Shown here piece by piece: positions 27,730 to 37,331 of a stretch of 64,000 bases of DNA; position 1 is the first letter of the stretch, and every line of letters begins with the position of its first letter. The notes beneath the pieces are model-generated. The model saw nothing but the letters and a program-made list of their open reading frames with translations. It did not search any database and was not told where the DNA came from. The stretch comes from Paenilisteria rustica (GTDB lineage: Bacteria > Bacillota > Bacilli > Lactobacillales > Listeriaceae): the NCBI RefSeq assembly GCF_013820765.1, contig NZ_JABJVM010000006.1, positions 1-64,000 on the forward strand, written 5' to 3'. The position numbers and the translations under genes are program-made.

Positions 27730-27920
27730 CGGTAGTCCTTCCTGCCAAAAATAAAGTAAATAATCGATCCAATTGTACTAACAAATAAAATAATCACTAA
27801 CCAAACAACCGGATTTTGCCGACTGTTCCAATGCCGAATTAAATCCACCAAGGCTGTCACCAATAATATTACGTATAAAATAAAAATTGGTGCTAATAGG
27901 GCTAACGTATTTGACATCAT
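27726..27920 (-). CDS. Small PLDc_N-domain membrane protein (YxlE-like)
   Basis: 64 residues, two hydrophobic segments with ...LVDLIRHW between them and ending IYFIFGRKDYR, the signature of the PLD-nuclease N-terminal (PLDc_N) family. No catalytic domain follows. Start chosen at 27920 (6 nt after GAGAGG). First gene of the YxlEFG-like operon. In B. subtilis the equivalent set helps control SigY; no sigY or yxlC/D is present here. Confidence 0.85.
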   Translation of the reverse strand: MMSNTLALLAPIFILYVILLVTALVDLIRHWNSRQNPVVWLVIILFVSTIGSIIYFIFGRKDYR

Positions 27921-27941
27921 GCTCATCCTCTCTAAAACTAA

Positions 27942-27981
27942 CTGTTATACAAATAATATAACAGATGCATCTGAAAGTCAA
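27942..27981 (-). promoter_or_regulatory. Promoter of the YxlEFG-like operon with an inverted repeat over the -10
   Basis: On the minus strand TTGACT (27981-27976), 17 bp, TATTAT (27958-27953). CTGTTAT (27942-27948) and ATAACAG (27958-27964) form an inverted repeat over the -10, and CAGATGCATCTG (27962-27973) is a second perfect palindrome in the spacer. A repressor probably binds here; it is not encoded in this operon. Confidence 0.75.
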
Positions 27982-27982
27982 C

Positions 27983-28025
27983 ACAAAAAAAGCCGAGGAT
28001 ACACATCACGCATATCGCTCGGCTT
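27983..28025 (-). terminator. Terminator of pyrG
   Basis: AAGCCGAG (27990-27997) pairs with CTCGGCTT (28018-28025); on the minus strand a T7 run follows. Confidence 0.88.
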
Positions 28026-28033
28026 CAAAAAAC

Positions 28034-29629
28034 TTATTCTTTCAATGATGCCGCAATAAAATCATGGAATAGACGCTGCGGACGAGTTGGACGTGAGATG
28101 AATTCTGGATGATATTGACAAGCCACGAACCACGGGTGATCCGTAATCTCCACAACCTCAACAAGACGACCATCTGGACTCGTTGCTGATACTGTCATTC
28201 CTGCATTTTCTAACTGTTCGCGGTACTCATTATTGAACTCATAACGGTGACGGTGACGCTCTTCAACCAACGTCGCGCCATAGGCTTCCGCTGTTCTTGT
28301 ACCCTCTTTAATTCGTGCTGGATAAAGACCTAGACGCAATGTTCCACCCATATCCTCCACATGTTTTTGCTCTGGCAATAAATCAATAATCGCATGCGGT
28401 GTTTTCGGATTGATTTCCGCAGAATTTGCATCTTCCAAGCCCATCACATTACGTGCATATTCAATCGTTGCCAACTGCATACCCAAACAAATACCGAAAT
28501 ACGGCACTTTATTCTCACGTGCAAATTTAATCGCAGTAATTTTGCCTTCGATGCCGCGATCTCCGAAACCACCAGGAACTAGGATACCATCCGCATGACC
28601 AATTTTTTCTTGGACATTCTCAGGCGTAATTTCCTCTGAGTCAACCCAGTCAATTTGAAGCTCAGCATCGTTCGCATAACCCGCATGACGCAGTGCTTCT
28701 GCTACAGAAAGATACGCATCCGGTAACGCAACATACTTACCAACCAGCGCGATACGAACTTTTTTCGTCAAATTCTTCACTTTATGGACAAGCTCTTCCC
28801 ATTCAGACATGTCAGCAACAGGTGCCTCCAACTGCAAGTGATCCAATACAATCTGGTCCATTTTTTGCGCTTGTAAAGATAGCGGTACATTGTATAACGT
28901 GTCCTCATCACGCGCCTCGATAACTTCTGACGCTCTCACATCACAAAATAGCGCGATTTTCTCTTTCATTTCTTGAGAAACAGGTTGCTCCGTCCGAACA
29001 ACAATAATATTCGGCTGAATACCGTAGCTACGAAGTTCCTTCACACTATGTTGCGTCGGTTTCGTTTTCATTTCGCCGGCAGCCTTAATATAAGGAATTA
29101 ACGTTGTATGAATGTAAAGCACGTTTTCCGCACCAACATCACTCTTAATTTGGCGAATCGCTTCAATAAACGGTAACGACTCAATATCTCCAACCGTCCC
29201 GCCGATTTCCGTGATAATAATGTCAGAATCAGTCATACGAGCCGCACGGAAAACACGATCTTTCAGTTCATTCGTGATATGCGGGATAACTTGCACTGTT
29301 CCGCCAAGATAATCACCGCGACGCTCTTTCTTAATAACCTCGGAATACACTTTCCCCGTCGTTACATTGCTGTACTTGTTCAAATTAATATCGATAAAAC
29401 GCTCATAATGACCTAAATCCAAGTCAGTTTCCGCACCATCATCCGTGACAAAAACCTCTCCATGTTGATACGGGCTCATCGTCCCAGGATCGACGTTAAT
29501 ATAAGGATCAAATTTTTGAATCGTTACACTAAGTCCTCGGTTTTTAAGTAGTCTACCAAGTGAAGCAGCCGTAATCCCTTTACCAATCGATGAAACGACG
29601 CCACCTGTCACAAAAATATACTTTGTCAT
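28034..29629 (-). CDS. pyrG: CTP synthase
   Basis: Makes CTP from UTP, ATP and glutamine. 531 residues: the N-terminal synthetase domain (about 1-265; [13 protein letters not shown]-loop, then [13 protein letters not shown]) and the C-terminal class I glutamine amidotransferase domain with the nucleophile in GICLGMQ and the catalytic His and Glu in YHPEF. Preceded by a leader with all parts of the CTP-sensitive attenuator. Highly conserved in position next to rpoE. Confidence 0.97.
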   Translation of the reverse strand: MTKYIFVTGGVVSSIGKGITAASLGRLLKNRGLSVTIQKFDPYINVDPGTMSPYQHGEVFVTDDGAETDLDLGHYERFIDINLNKYSNVTTGKVYSEVIKKERRGDYLGGTVQVIPHITNELKDRVFRAARMTDSDIIITEIGGTVGDIESLPFIEAIRQIKSDVGAENVLYIHTTLIPYIKAAGEMKTKPTQHSVKELRSYGIQPNIIVVRTEQPVSQEMKEKIALFCDVRASEVIEARDEDTLYNVPLSLQAQKMDQIVLDHLQLEAPVADMSEWEELVHKVKNLTKKVRIALVGKYVALPDAYLSVAEALRHAGYANDAELQIDWVDSEEITPENVQEKIGHADGILVPGGFGDRGIEGKITAIKFARENKVPYFGICLGMQLATIEYARNVMGLEDANSAEINPKTPHAIIDLLPEQKHVEDMGGTLRLGLYPARIKEGTRTAEAYGATLVEERHRHRYEFNNEYREQLENAGMTVSATSPDGRLVEVVEITDHPWFVACQYHPEFISRPTRPQRLFHDFIAASLKE

Positions 29630-29781
29630 TGTTCTAAAATCTACTCCTTTCGCCTTATCGAAATTTATTTTCGGGGTGGAGAACCTTTACTTGCAAAATT
29701 TCATTGCTAAAAAAGAAAATCGCCAACAGCATCTCTATACTTTTGGCTCATACTTCTAACGTGCGATAAGTTTCATCACAC

Positions 29782-29895
29782 AAAAAGAAAACGCCCACTT
29801 ACTCGTCTTGCAAAGTAAGGGAGCGCAATATTTATATCCGTCCTTATAAAAAGGAGCCCAAATAAAATATTACCTAGCTAGCGCAAATAAGTCAA
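29782..29895 (-). promoter_or_regulatory. pyrG promoter and reiterative-transcription attenuator
   Basis: On the minus strand TTGACT (29895-29890), 17 bp, TATTA-type -10 TAATAT (29872-29867), and after 7 nt the transcript starts GGGCTCC (29859). A terminator follows: CGCTCCCTTACT pairs with AGTAAGTGGGCG (29791-29826), then TTTTCTTTTT. In B. subtilis low CTP makes RNA polymerase stutter at GGGC, adding G residues that pair with the CU-rich 5' strand of the terminator and allow readthrough into pyrG. Every element is present here, so the same control is very likely. Confidence 0.9.
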
Positions 29896-29981
29896 CCCTT
29901 TATTTCATGAAAACGCCCTCAAGCATTGCAACCAGAGGCTAAAAATATTTTTCAATCGTTTCTCATTTCTTCACACAAAAA

Positions 29982-30007
29982 ACCTGCCTCTTGATTCAGA
30001 AGCAGGT
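29982..30007 (-). terminator. Terminator of rpoE
   Basis: ACCTGCTTCT and its imperfect partner AGAGGCAGGT form the stem on the minus strand, followed by T6. Confidence 0.85.
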
Positions 30008-30017
30008 ATTCATTTTT

Positions 30018-30569
30018 TTATTTCTCGAATTCATCTTCAAACTCACTATCGTCTTCAACAATAGTAGTCAGATCTCCTTCGATACCATCCGGCAGGTGAC
30101 CTTCTTCTGGATCATCGTCATCACTAACAAGACCATCTGTGAGAACTACCTCTTCTTCTCCAAGTTCCTCTACCACATCGTCTTCTTCGTAATCGATATC
30201 ATCATCAAGAATGTCCTCATCGATTTCTTCGTCATCATCATCGTCATCATCTGATTTACGTTTCTTCTTAGGTTTTGTCTGCGTTTGAACTTCTTCGTCA
30301 ATCGCATCAATCGGATACCACGCACGTAGTCCCCAAGTATTATTACCAAGAGAAATAAAATTACCCTCAATATTCATATCCGTGTAAAATTGAACAAGTC
30401 TCTCTCTTACTTCGCCTTCGCTTAAATCAAGAAACTTCGTAATCTCATCCACAATCGCTTGGAATGGCATTACTTCTCTTCTTTTTTCAAGAACATAGTG
30501 CGCCACTTCAATCAAAGATAACTCTTTACGTTCTTCTTTTGTCAATTGGCTTAAATCCAAAGCTGGCAC
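30018..30569 (-). CDS. rpoE: RNA polymerase delta subunit
   Basis: 183 residues: an N-terminal winged-helix (HARE-HTH) domain (about 1-90) and a C-terminal tail (about 105-183) made almost wholly of Asp and Glu with short hydrophobic breaks, the defining layout of Gram-positive delta. Helps RNA polymerase recycle and makes promoters more sensitive to the initiating nucleotide. Own promoter upstream, terminator downstream. The low-complexity run is normal for the family. Confidence 0.96.
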   Translation of the reverse strand: MPALDLSQLTKEERKELSLIEVAHYVLEKRREVMPFQAIVDEITKFLDLSEGEVRERLVQFYTDMNIEGNFISLGNNTWGLRAWYPIDAIDEEVQTQTKPKKKRKSDDDDDDDEEIDEDILDDDIDYEEDDVVEELGEEEVVLTDGLVSDDDDPEEGHLPDGIEGDLTTIVEDDSEFEDEFEK

Positions 30570-30623
30570 GCCCCTTCTATAATAAAAAATAATTTCCTAA
30601 ACTGCATTTTTCTGACTCTATCT

Positions 30624-30652
30624 ATTCTACATGTAAATGACGCTGAACACAA
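30624..30652 (-). promoter_or_regulatory. Promoter of rpoE
   Basis: TTGTGT (30652-30647), 17 bp, TAGAAT (30629-30624) on the minus strand, about 55 bases before the rpoE start. Confidence 0.6.
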
Positions 30653-30698
30653 TAAAATTATAACATACTCTGCAATAATCCTTATATCAATTCCATAT

Positions 30699-30848
30699 TC
30701 ATAACTTCTTCAGGACACAATAACCAATATAAAACAGCAAAATCGCGAGCAATAGTATCGGGATAGAGCCTAATTGCATGCTATATAAAATCGCCGTCGC
30801 AATGACAAGCAGCAAAAAAATAATACACATGAAAATGATATAGCGCAT
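30699..30848 (-). CDS. Small two-helix membrane protein, 49 residues
   Basis: An uninterrupted frame beginning MRYIIFMCIIFLLLVIATAI and ending GYCVLKKL has two hydrophobic helices split by SMQLGSIP. A GGGG element lies 11 nt before the ATG. Same strand as argS, starting about 60 bases after its stop, so it is probably cotranscribed. It is similar in topology to small uncharacterised Bacillus membrane proteins. Function unknown. Confidence 0.6.
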   Translation of the reverse strand: MRYIIFMCIIFLLLVIATAILYSMQLGSIPILLLAILLFYIGYCVLKKL

Positions 30849-30909
30849 AATTCGCAAAACCCCGATCTAAAATTTTTCTAGTGCTCGTCTTGTCAAAATA
30901 GCTTTCTGA

Positions 30910-32580
30910 TTACATTTTTTCTGGTGCAGAAACACCAAGTAATGTCAGTCCATTACGCAACGTGATTTGAGTCGCCTTAATCAAAGCAAGACGTGCTTCT
31001 GAAACCTCTTTATTCTCCATGTCCAATACCTTATTAGAATTATAAAAACGATGGAAGGCAGATGCTAAATCATTCAAATAGCGAACAATACGATGTGGGA
31101 TTCTTTTCTCTGCAGCCTCCGCCACAACATCTGGAAATTCACCCAACACTTTCAGCAAGTTGTAATCTACCTCAGAGTTCAACAAAGCAATATTCGCATC
31201 CTTACTTAAAGCAAAACCTTGCTCCACACCTGAGCGTAAAATACTCGAAATCCGAGCATGTGCATATTGTACGTAATAAACTGGATTTTCAGTAGACGTC
31301 GATTTTGCAAGGCCCATATCAAAGTTCATATGTGTATCTGAACTACGCATCGCAAAGAAATAACGCGTCGCATCCAAGCCAACTTCTTCAATCAAATCGC
31401 GCATCGTTACTGACTTACCAGTACGTTTACTCATCTTCACTTGCTTACCGTCCTCGTAAAGGTGAACCAACTGGATAATCTCTACCTCAAGGTGATCTGG
31501 GGTGTATCCCAAACTCTCAATAGCAGCACGCATCCTAGGAATATAACCATGGTGATCCGCTCCCCAAACATCAATCAGAACATCAAACCCACGCTCTAAC
31601 TTATCTAAGTGGTACGCAATATCTGGCAAGAAATACGTGTAGCTACCATCTGATTTAATAAGCACGCGATCTTTATCATCACCAAATTCTGTTGTCCGAA
31701 GCCAAGTAGCACCTTCCTCTTCAAAAATATAACCATTATCGCGAAGTTTCGCTAGCGCAGGCATAATTTTATCGTTCTCATACAGTGTCGTTTCCGAGAA
31801 CCAACTATCAAAATGAACACGGAATTCCGCCAAATCTTCGCGTAGTTTCGCTGTTTCAAAAGCCAATGCTTCTTTACGGAACAACTCCCGCCTCACATCA
31901 ACATCTTCATTGACATACTTATCTCCGTATTTTTCAGCTAATTGCTTTCCAAGATTAATGATGTCCGAACCACGATAACCATCTTCTGGGAACTCTGCGT
32001 CAATATTTAACGCCTCTAAATAACGAGCTTCCGTCGACAAAATTAAATTATTAATCTGATTGCCGGCATCATTGATATAGTATTCACGAGATACACTGTA
32101 ACCTGCCATCGTCAAAATATTGGCCAAAGAATCACCAATCGCCGCGCCCCGTGCATGGCCTAAATGTAAATCTCCTGTTGGATTCGCCGAAACAAACTCA
32201 ATCTGAAACTTCTTGCCTTTGCCCGTATCACTTGCACCATAAGTATCGTCAGCATCCATAATGACAGGTATTAAAGCCGTCAAGTAAGCATTATCTAAGT
32301 AAAAGTTAATAAACCCTGGTCCAGCGATTTCGATTTTATTGATTAGCGTATGGTTTTCCCCAATTGCTGCTACAACTGTCTCCGCAATAGCCCGTGGTGC
32401 TTTCCTCGCAACGCGCGCCAACTGCATAGCGATATTGGTAGAATAATCGCCATGTTGTTTGTCCTTAGGAACTTCCAACAAAATAGATGGTACCTCCGCT
32501 TGCTCAATACCCAATCCTTGTACCACTGCTTCTTTAATAATTGCGATTAAATCTTGTTGACTTTTTTGACTAACATTCAT
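30910..32580 (-). CDS. argS: Arginyl-tRNA synthetase
   Basis: Charges tRNA-Arg. 556 residues of class I: N-terminal additional domain (about 1-90), the HIGH motif as [19 protein letters not shown] as [15 protein letters not shown], and an anticodon-binding helical domain at the C-terminus with the usual ALVKATQ-like ending ([19 protein letters not shown]). Its start overlaps the ywiB-like gene by 4 bp, giving translational coupling; the pair ywiB-argS is conserved in Bacillales. Confidence 0.97.
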   Translation of the reverse strand: MNVSQKSQQDLIAIIKEAVVQGLGIEQAEVPSILLEVPKDKQHGDYSTNIAMQLARVARKAPRAIAETVVAAIGENHTLINKIEIAGPGFINFYLDNAYLTALIPVIMDADDTYGASDTGKGKKFQIEFVSANPTGDLHLGHARGAAIGDSLANILTMAGYSVSREYYINDAGNQINNLILSTEARYLEALNIDAEFPEDGYRGSDIINLGKQLAEKYGDKYVNEDVDVRRELFRKEALAFETAKLREDLAEFRVHFDSWFSETTLYENDKIMPALAKLRDNGYIFEEEGATWLRTTEFGDDKDRVLIKSDGSYTYFLPDIAYHLDKLERGFDVLIDVWGADHHGYIPRMRAAIESLGYTPDHLEVEIIQLVHLYEDGKQVKMSKRTGKSVTMRDLIEEVGLDATRYFFAMRSSDTHMNFDMGLAKSTSTENPVYYVQYAHARISSILRSGVEQGFALSKDANIALLNSEVDYNLLKVLGEFPDVVAEAAEKRIPHRIVRYLNDLASAFHRFYNSNKVLDMENKEVSEARLALIKATQITLRNGLTLLGVSAPEKM

Positions 32581-33026
32581 TCTTTATCCTCCTCTAAAAT
32601 CATCGAGACATCAAAAATTCCAATGTTCACACCTCTGTCTAACAACTCATACTGAAAGTCAATTTTCCCCGAAAAAAGATCTTCCTGTACATAAACCTCT
32701 TCTATATTCAAAAGCTCCGACTCCATCATCAGTTTACCGACACCGTAGTCTACGCTAACAGTACTACGCTTGCGCTCTCTGAAAAAATGCATGCGCATAT
32801 TCACGGCACCACTTCGCATCAACAAAACTTCTTGATCTGTTATTTTCAAAACGGTCCTAATAGCCCCAGCTTCTTGTTCTTCTTCATAATGAAGGTAACG
32901 ACTTCCCGTGGTATGATCCAAATAAAACACACCTGATAGCGTTAACTCCGTACGTTCTTCTTCCATTTCCTGCTTAGAAATCGTCTTTAAACGCAACTGT
33001 ACCGGCGTCTTTTCCTTATTACTCAC
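32577..33026 (-). CDS. DUF1934 beta-barrel protein (YwiB)
   Basis: 149 residues, mostly beta strand, with [20 protein letters not shown] and DFQYELLD typical of the DUF1934/YwiB calycin-like family. The start is GTG with a strong GGGGGG site. Directly coupled to argS. Its function is unknown; it is usually annotated only by its link with argS. Confidence 0.9.
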   Translation of the reverse strand: MSNKEKTPVQLRLKTISKQEMEEERTELTLSGVFYLDHTTGSRYLHYEEEQEAGAIRTVLKITDQEVLLMRSGAVNMRMHFFRERKRSTVSVDYGVGKLMMESELLNIEEVYVQEDLFSGKIDFQYELLDRGVNIGIFDVSMILEEDKE

Positions 33027-33063
33027 GCTTTAAAGTCCCCCCATATAATTTCGAATGCACTAC

Positions 33064-33092
33064 ATTATAGTTAAAAAAAGGCTAAAATGCAA
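33064..33092 (-). promoter_or_regulatory. Promoter of ywiB-argS
   Basis: TTGCAT (33092-33087), 17 bp, TATAAT (33069-33064) on the minus strand, about 38 bases before the ywiB start. Confidence 0.7.
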
Positions 33093-33094
33093 CC

Positions 33095-33748
33095 TCAAAT
33101 TTGAAAAAAAAAGTAATAAAAACTAGCTATTTCCCCTGTTATCCAAGGAATAAGTGTGTTAAAAATCGGCGATATCGTATACTTCGAAAGTGGCGTGATA
33201 ACTAAAATCAAGAAAAACAATAATGCGTAATTCTCATAAGCCTGTACCTTTAATCGCCATTTCAAAGGTAAAAACTCCGACACAATTTGATATCCGTCTA
33301 ATGGTGGTAATGGTAATAAATTAAAAATAAATAAGATCACATTCAGCGACACGAACAAATTGAAGAAAGGCAAGATAATCTGTGAATAAGCCACATCCAT
33401 TTGTAAAAATAAAAAATAAAGTCCTACTCCAATAAAAGCAAGCAACAAATTGCTAACTGGGCCAGCCAAACTCACTAGCACACTTCCAACTCGTCGGTGC
33501 TTCATTTTATACGTATTAACAGGTGTCGGTTTGGCCCAACCGAATCCAGCGATAATAACAAAAATAAAACCAATCGGATCAATATGCTTCAACGGATTAA
33601 GCGTAATACGCCCCTCGTTCTTCGCAGTATCATCGCCAAATAACAAAGCAACCCAAGCATGCGCCAATTCATGTATCGTAAAAGCAATCAAAAGCGTCAC
33701 AATAACGTAAGGCAAATCTTGCAACGGATAGGCTAAAAAATTGTCCAT
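33095..33748 (-). CDS. M50-family (site-2 protease) metalloprotease
   Basis: About 217 residues from the ATG at 33748, with AAGGAG upstream. Zinc motif HELAH at 26-30 inside the first hydrophobic segment, and the third ligand region LPPLDGYQ near 160. Six hydrophobic segments and no PDZ domain, the short YwhC-type. A membrane protease; in Bacillus related short forms are uncharacterised, and the substrate here is unknown. Its gene is divergent from the tautomerase. Confidence 0.9.
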   Translation of the reverse strand: MDNFLAYPLQDLPYVIVTLLIAFTIHELAHAWVALLFGDDTAKNEGRITLNPLKHIDPIGFIFVIIAGFGWAKPTPVNTYKMKHRRVGSVLVSLAGPVSNLLLAFIGVGLYFLFLQMDVAYSQIILPFFNLFVSLNVILFIFNLLPLPPLDGYQIVSEFLPLKWRLKVQAYENYALLFFLILVITPLSKYTISPIFNTLIPWITGEIASFYYFFFQI

Positions 33749-33826
33749 GAATAATCTCCTTCTGTATTGTAGTACTTCAATTATGTTATAATACACTCAT
33801 TAAATCAATACTTAGGAGTGAATTTC

Positions 33827-34012
33827 ATGCCGTTCGTAACAATAAAATTTCTAGAAGGTAGAACAGATGCTCAGAAAAAAGCGGTCGTAGCAGACGTAAC
33901 AGAAGCTGTCTCGAAGAATTTAGGTGCACCAAAAGAAAACATCCACGTCATCCTAGAAGAAATGAAAAAAACGGATTATGGCGTAGCTGGCGTTCGGAAA
34001 TCTGACATTTAA
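33827..34012 (+). CDS. 4-oxalocrotonate tautomerase family protein
   Basis: [13 protein letters not shown]... is 61 residues. The ATG at 33827 places Pro1, the catalytic base of the family, right after the Met; the earlier GTG would bury it, so 33827 is the real start. TTAGGAG lies upstream. Subunit length fits the hexameric 4-OT group (XylH/YwhB). In Listeria no aromatic catabolic pathway surrounds it, so the natural substrate is unknown. Confidence 0.92.
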   Translation: MPFVTIKFLEGRTDAQKKAVVADVTEAVSKNLGAPKENIHVILEEMKKTDYGVAGVRKSDI

Positions 34013-34035
34013 AGCACTAAACTCTTTTCCACTAA

Positions 34036-34087
34036 AAGCGTTGCATCACGGTCTACTTCTGTAGCAAACTATGATACAGCGCTTTTT
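34036..34087. terminator. Terminator between the tautomerase and the HD hydrolase genes
   Basis: AAAAGCG...CGCTTTT with an inner branched stem (TCTAC/GTAG), followed by T6 on the plus strand. Serves convergent genes; weaker T run on the minus side. Confidence 0.75.
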
Positions 34088-35416
34088 TCAACGTTTATAT
34101 TCTTTCAAAGAATGCGCATGTATCAAACTTACAATTTCCTCTGAAATAGCGGCATTAATACGTCCACTCTCTATAAAATCAAGCGGATAGTACAACTTAA
34201 TATCCACACGTCTCTTACCAGCAATAGCCTCCACTATAGAAGATTCCGTCGATAGTTCATGCAATTCTCCGTTTGGCATTAACAATTGAATAGGCGACCT
34301 CCCAGCGACGTCTCCCGGCTCATATAAGTCATACGGTAAATCCGACGTCGAATCAATCACCAAATAGTATTCTGGATCAATATCCGCCTGCTCCAGCAAC
34401 CCTTTTAACTTCAAATAAAGTTCCGCGTCCACTTTTGAATCATAATTAATATAGTGCAACAATCTTCTATTCAAAAATCGGCTACATAAATCGCTCAAAA
34501 TAGCATCATCTTCATACTGCCATACTGAAAAGAAATACATTAAGACCGTATCGTCGAGCGTAATATATTCTTCTAAAGAAACATCGCGATTCAAAAACGG
34601 TAACAACTGCACTGGTGTCTGCGAAAAATGATAGTCTCTTTCATGTAAATTCTGCGCACGCTCTAGTATTTTCCATAGAAGGACCTCCGCACTCCTACTC
34701 ACCGGATGAAAATAGACCTGTTGGTACATCTGGTAACGGCTCACAATATAATCCTCTACCGCATGCATTCCTGAAGCTTTAATAATAACCCCATTCCCAT
34801 CCGGACTTGGTCGCATCACACGCATAATTCGTTCCATATCAAAATTCCCATAACTAACCCCGGTATAATAAGCATCTCGCAACAAATAATCCATCCGATC
34901 CGCATCAATTTGACTAGAAATCAACTTAACGAGCGTCTGGTTCTGATAGGTTTTATTGATCACCGCAGCCACTTTCTCTGGAAAATGTATCCCCGCTCGT
35001 TCCAAAACAGTTCGTACCTCGGTATTCCCTGTTATAATTGCCATCGTATAATGTTCATGATCCGTGCTAAAAACCTTCTCAAAAGCATGTGAAAACGGGC
35101 CGTGTCCTAAATCATGTAACAATGCCGCGCACAAGGCTACCAACCGTTCTTCATTATCCCACTGAATCTCATTCGCAAATGTTCCTTCTACAATGTGTCG
35201 CGTCACTTCATATACACCTAACGAATGATTAAATCGACTGTGTTCAGCCCCGTGAAAGGTAAGCGAGGTTGTCCCTAACTGATGGATTCTGCGCAATCGC
35301 TGAAATTCTTTCGTCGCTATCAAATCCCAAATAATTTGGTCAGAAACATGCACATATCGATGTACAGGATCTTTAAATACTTTTACTTCTGGTAATTTCG
35401 TCTCTAAATATGTCAC
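34088..35416 (-). CDS. HD-domain phosphohydrolase (YwfO-like, probable dNTPase)
   Basis: 442 residues. HD-domain residues: His64 (HSRFNHSLGVYE), His101-Asp102 (ALLHDLGHGPFSH) and the later Asp in SSQIDADRMDYLLRD. This is the SAMHD1/dGTPase-like arrangement, and the nearest known relatives are YwfO and Enterococcus EF1143, a dNTP triphosphohydrolase. Start is GTG. Overlapping context with lipL matches B. subtilis ywfO-ywfL. Likely controls dNTP pools. Confidence 0.88.
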   Translation of the reverse strand: MTYLETKLPEVKVFKDPVHRYVHVSDQIIWDLIATKEFQRLRRIHQLGTTSLTFHGAEHSRFNHSLGVYEVTRHIVEGTFANEIQWDNEERLVALCAALLHDLGHGPFSHAFEKVFSTDHEHYTMAIITGNTEVRTVLERAGIHFPEKVAAVINKTYQNQTLVKLISSQIDADRMDYLLRDAYYTGVSYGNFDMERIMRVMRPSPDGNGVIIKASGMHAVEDYIVSRYQMYQQVYFHPVSRSAEVLLWKILERAQNLHERDYHFSQTPVQLLPFLNRDVSLEEYITLDDTVLMYFFSVWQYEDDAILSDLCSRFLNRRLLHYINYDSKVDAELYLKLKGLLEQADIDPEYYLVIDSTSDLPYDLYEPGDVAGRSPIQLLMPNGELHELSTESSIVEAIAGKRRVDIKLYYPLDFIESGRINAAISEEIVSLIHAHSLKEYKR

Positions 35417-35437
35417 ATGTCATCTTCCCTCTCTAAA

Positions 35438-36283
35438 CTATAATAGATTGGCTAAAACCTTCTCATTCCTTAGTATAAGCCGTTCGTAATAAGCTGTATA
35501 CCAATCTAGCTCTTCTCCCATTAGACGACTGGACTCCAAACGCCCCGCGAAATGATACAATGCATTGAGCAACTTCACCATCACATCGTTCACCTCAAGC
35601 GGCTCTTCAAAAAGCTCTGACAATGTGGTCATAACAGCTGGATCGACATCTGGATACGTATATTTTTCTTGCTTATCTTTCCCACTAATACGATAGAATT
35701 CACGGATTAACTCCGCCCGCTTCTGTTGGTCTCCATTGACCGCTAAATATATTTGGACCGCAACCCCCTTCGCCATACGACGCTGAGATATGCCTGCAAA
35801 TTTCTTACCATTAATGCTTAAATCATAACTTCCCGGACAATAAGATCCGACTATTTCACGCGCTTCCATCTTATAGGAAAAGGCTGGAAACATGTGTTTA
35901 ATAAGCGCGAACATCGTCTCATATCCACGGTCTATCGCAATCCCTCGCTCCACATCTGGAAAAACTAATGACAAGTTGAGCACCCCAGAATCCAGTACCA
36001 CTGCCAAACCACCAGAATTCCGAACCACTGCTCGATATCCTTGCTCGCGAAAATAAGCAATACCCGCCTTTAAATCAGGCAACTTTGTATCTTGAATCCC
36101 CATTGAAATCGTATCATGATGCACCCACGCTCTCGTTGTAGGAGGCGACATCTCACTCCCAACCGAGCGGCACAGCGTATCATCCGTCGCAAACGATTGC
36201 AAGGCGTCAAAAGCAATTTGCACCGTTGTTTGATCGATAAATCGCCAATTTTCTTGCTTTAATAAATCAAGTCCTTCTTTCAT
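35438..36283 (-). CDS. lipL: Octanoyl-[GcvH]:protein N-octanoyltransferase
   Basis: Transfers octanoyl groups from GcvH to the E2 subunits of dehydrogenase complexes in lipoate metabolism. About 281 residues from 36283 (MKEGLDLLKQENWRF; GGAG 8 nt upstream). The biotin/lipoate ligase fold has VVRNSGGLAVVLDSG, then the catalytic Cys149 in GSYCPGSYDL and the Lys of NGKKFAGISQRR, which distinguish LipL from the ligase LplA. Sits beside the ywfO homolog as in B. subtilis. Confidence 0.93.
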   Translation of the reverse strand: MKEGLDLLKQENWRFIDQTTVQIAFDALQSFATDDTLCRSVGSEMSPPTTRAWVHHDTISMGIQDTKLPDLKAGIAYFREQGYRAVVRNSGGLAVVLDSGVLNLSLVFPDVERGIAIDRGYETMFALIKHMFPAFSYKMEAREIVGSYCPGSYDLSINGKKFAGISQRRMAKGVAVQIYLAVNGDQQKRAELIREFYRISGKDKQEKYTYPDVDPAVMTTLSELFEEPLEVNDVMVKLLNALYHFAGRLESSRLMGEELDWYTAYYERLILRNEKVLANLL

Positions 36284-36476
36284 CTTATTGACTCCATTTC
36301 CAGTAATCTTTGTTGTTATTATAGCATACTCCCACCACGAATTGGAGCACTCTACGCAATTTTGCATTTTAAATGAATACGCGTTTTTTCAACCCCTTAC
36401 TATCATCATTTAAACAGCAAAGAACAGCAATATAAAATCCAACTTCCAGATTCTACATCACCGTTCCCGCGCCTTA

Positions 36477-37307
36477 TTACATAGTAGTCAATCGCTGTAC
36501 TGCTTTTCCAATCCACGCATCTTTCGTTTCTTCTAAAACGACAAAGCTATGCGGTTTATAGCGTGAAATAGTCGATAATATCTCGTTCACTCGTATCTGA
36601 CCTTCAAATAAAGGAACTGGCTTCACCGCGCCATTTTCTAGCACAAAATCTTTCAAGTGAACCGCACAGATTTTGTCCCCGAATGACTCAAAAGCCTGCT
36701 CAACCAGCTTTACTTGATTCGCATAACTCTCCGCCGCAATTAAATTAGTTGGATCTAAAATAATACCGAGAAAATCAGAATCCACTAATTCAATTAAGCG
36801 CGCCGTTTTTTCAAGCGAATGAATAGGATGATTCAGCCCTGGTTCAATTCCAATCATCATCCCGTGTTTCTCGCCAACCGCCACCAGACGCCTAATCACT
36901 TGCACCGTTTCTTGAAAAACCTCTTCCGTAAAATTTTCTGTCGTATAGGATATTTCCGGAAATACACACCCAGTTTCTGTGGCAACCATCGAAGCACCAA
37001 AATAGTTCGCGTTCTTCACATACGCTTCGAATTTCCGCAAAAGCCGTTCCCTTGTCGCTAAATCTGGATGAATCATATTAATATAACAACTCAGAATAGC
37101 TATATTAACACCATGCTCCGCTAATCTTGTTTTAAAATAGTTACCCATCCCAGGATTGATATTAGAAGTATCCGATGGCATATTCGGAAAAGATATCCCC
37201 AGCGCCAACTGCATATTTCGAACACCTGAAAGTTGTGTTTTAATCCCTAAATCTTCAATTGAATTGATATTTGTTAAATCATGTCCACGAATGGCAAATT
37301 GCAACAC
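36477..37307 (-). CDS. Sugar-phosphate isomerase/epimerase (xylose-isomerase-like TIM barrel)
   Basis: About 276 residues of the AP_endonuc_2 superfamily. Metal-binding pattern: Glu in GMMIGIEPG, Asp in GIILDPTN, His and Asp in CAVHLKDF, Glu near the C-terminus (VVLEET). Start is uncertain: GGAGGG suggests GTG at 37307, though one 9 bases earlier is possible. Last gene of the pectin-sugar island; probably isomerises or epimerises a released sugar such as rhamnose or a keto-uronate. Specificity is unknown. Confidence 0.75.
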   Translation of the reverse strand: MLQFAIRGHDLTNINSIEDLGIKTQLSGVRNMQLALGISFPNMPSDTSNINPGMGNYFKTRLAEHGVNIAILSCYINMIHPDLATRERLLRKFEAYVKNANYFGASMVATETGCVFPEISYTTENFTEEVFQETVQVIRRLVAVGEKHGMMIGIEPGLNHPIHSLEKTARLIELVDSDFLGIILDPTNLIAAESYANQVKLVEQAFESFGDKICAVHLKDFVLENGAVKPVPLFEGQIRVNEILSTISRYKPHSFVVLEETKDAWIGKAVQRLTTM

Positions 37308-37331
37308 AAGGAACACTCCCTCCGTATTTTT

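Noticed and set aside
30018-30260. Acidic low-complexity run in rpoE as an anomaly
   Set aside because: An Asp/Glu-rich tail is normal for the RNA polymerase delta subunit.
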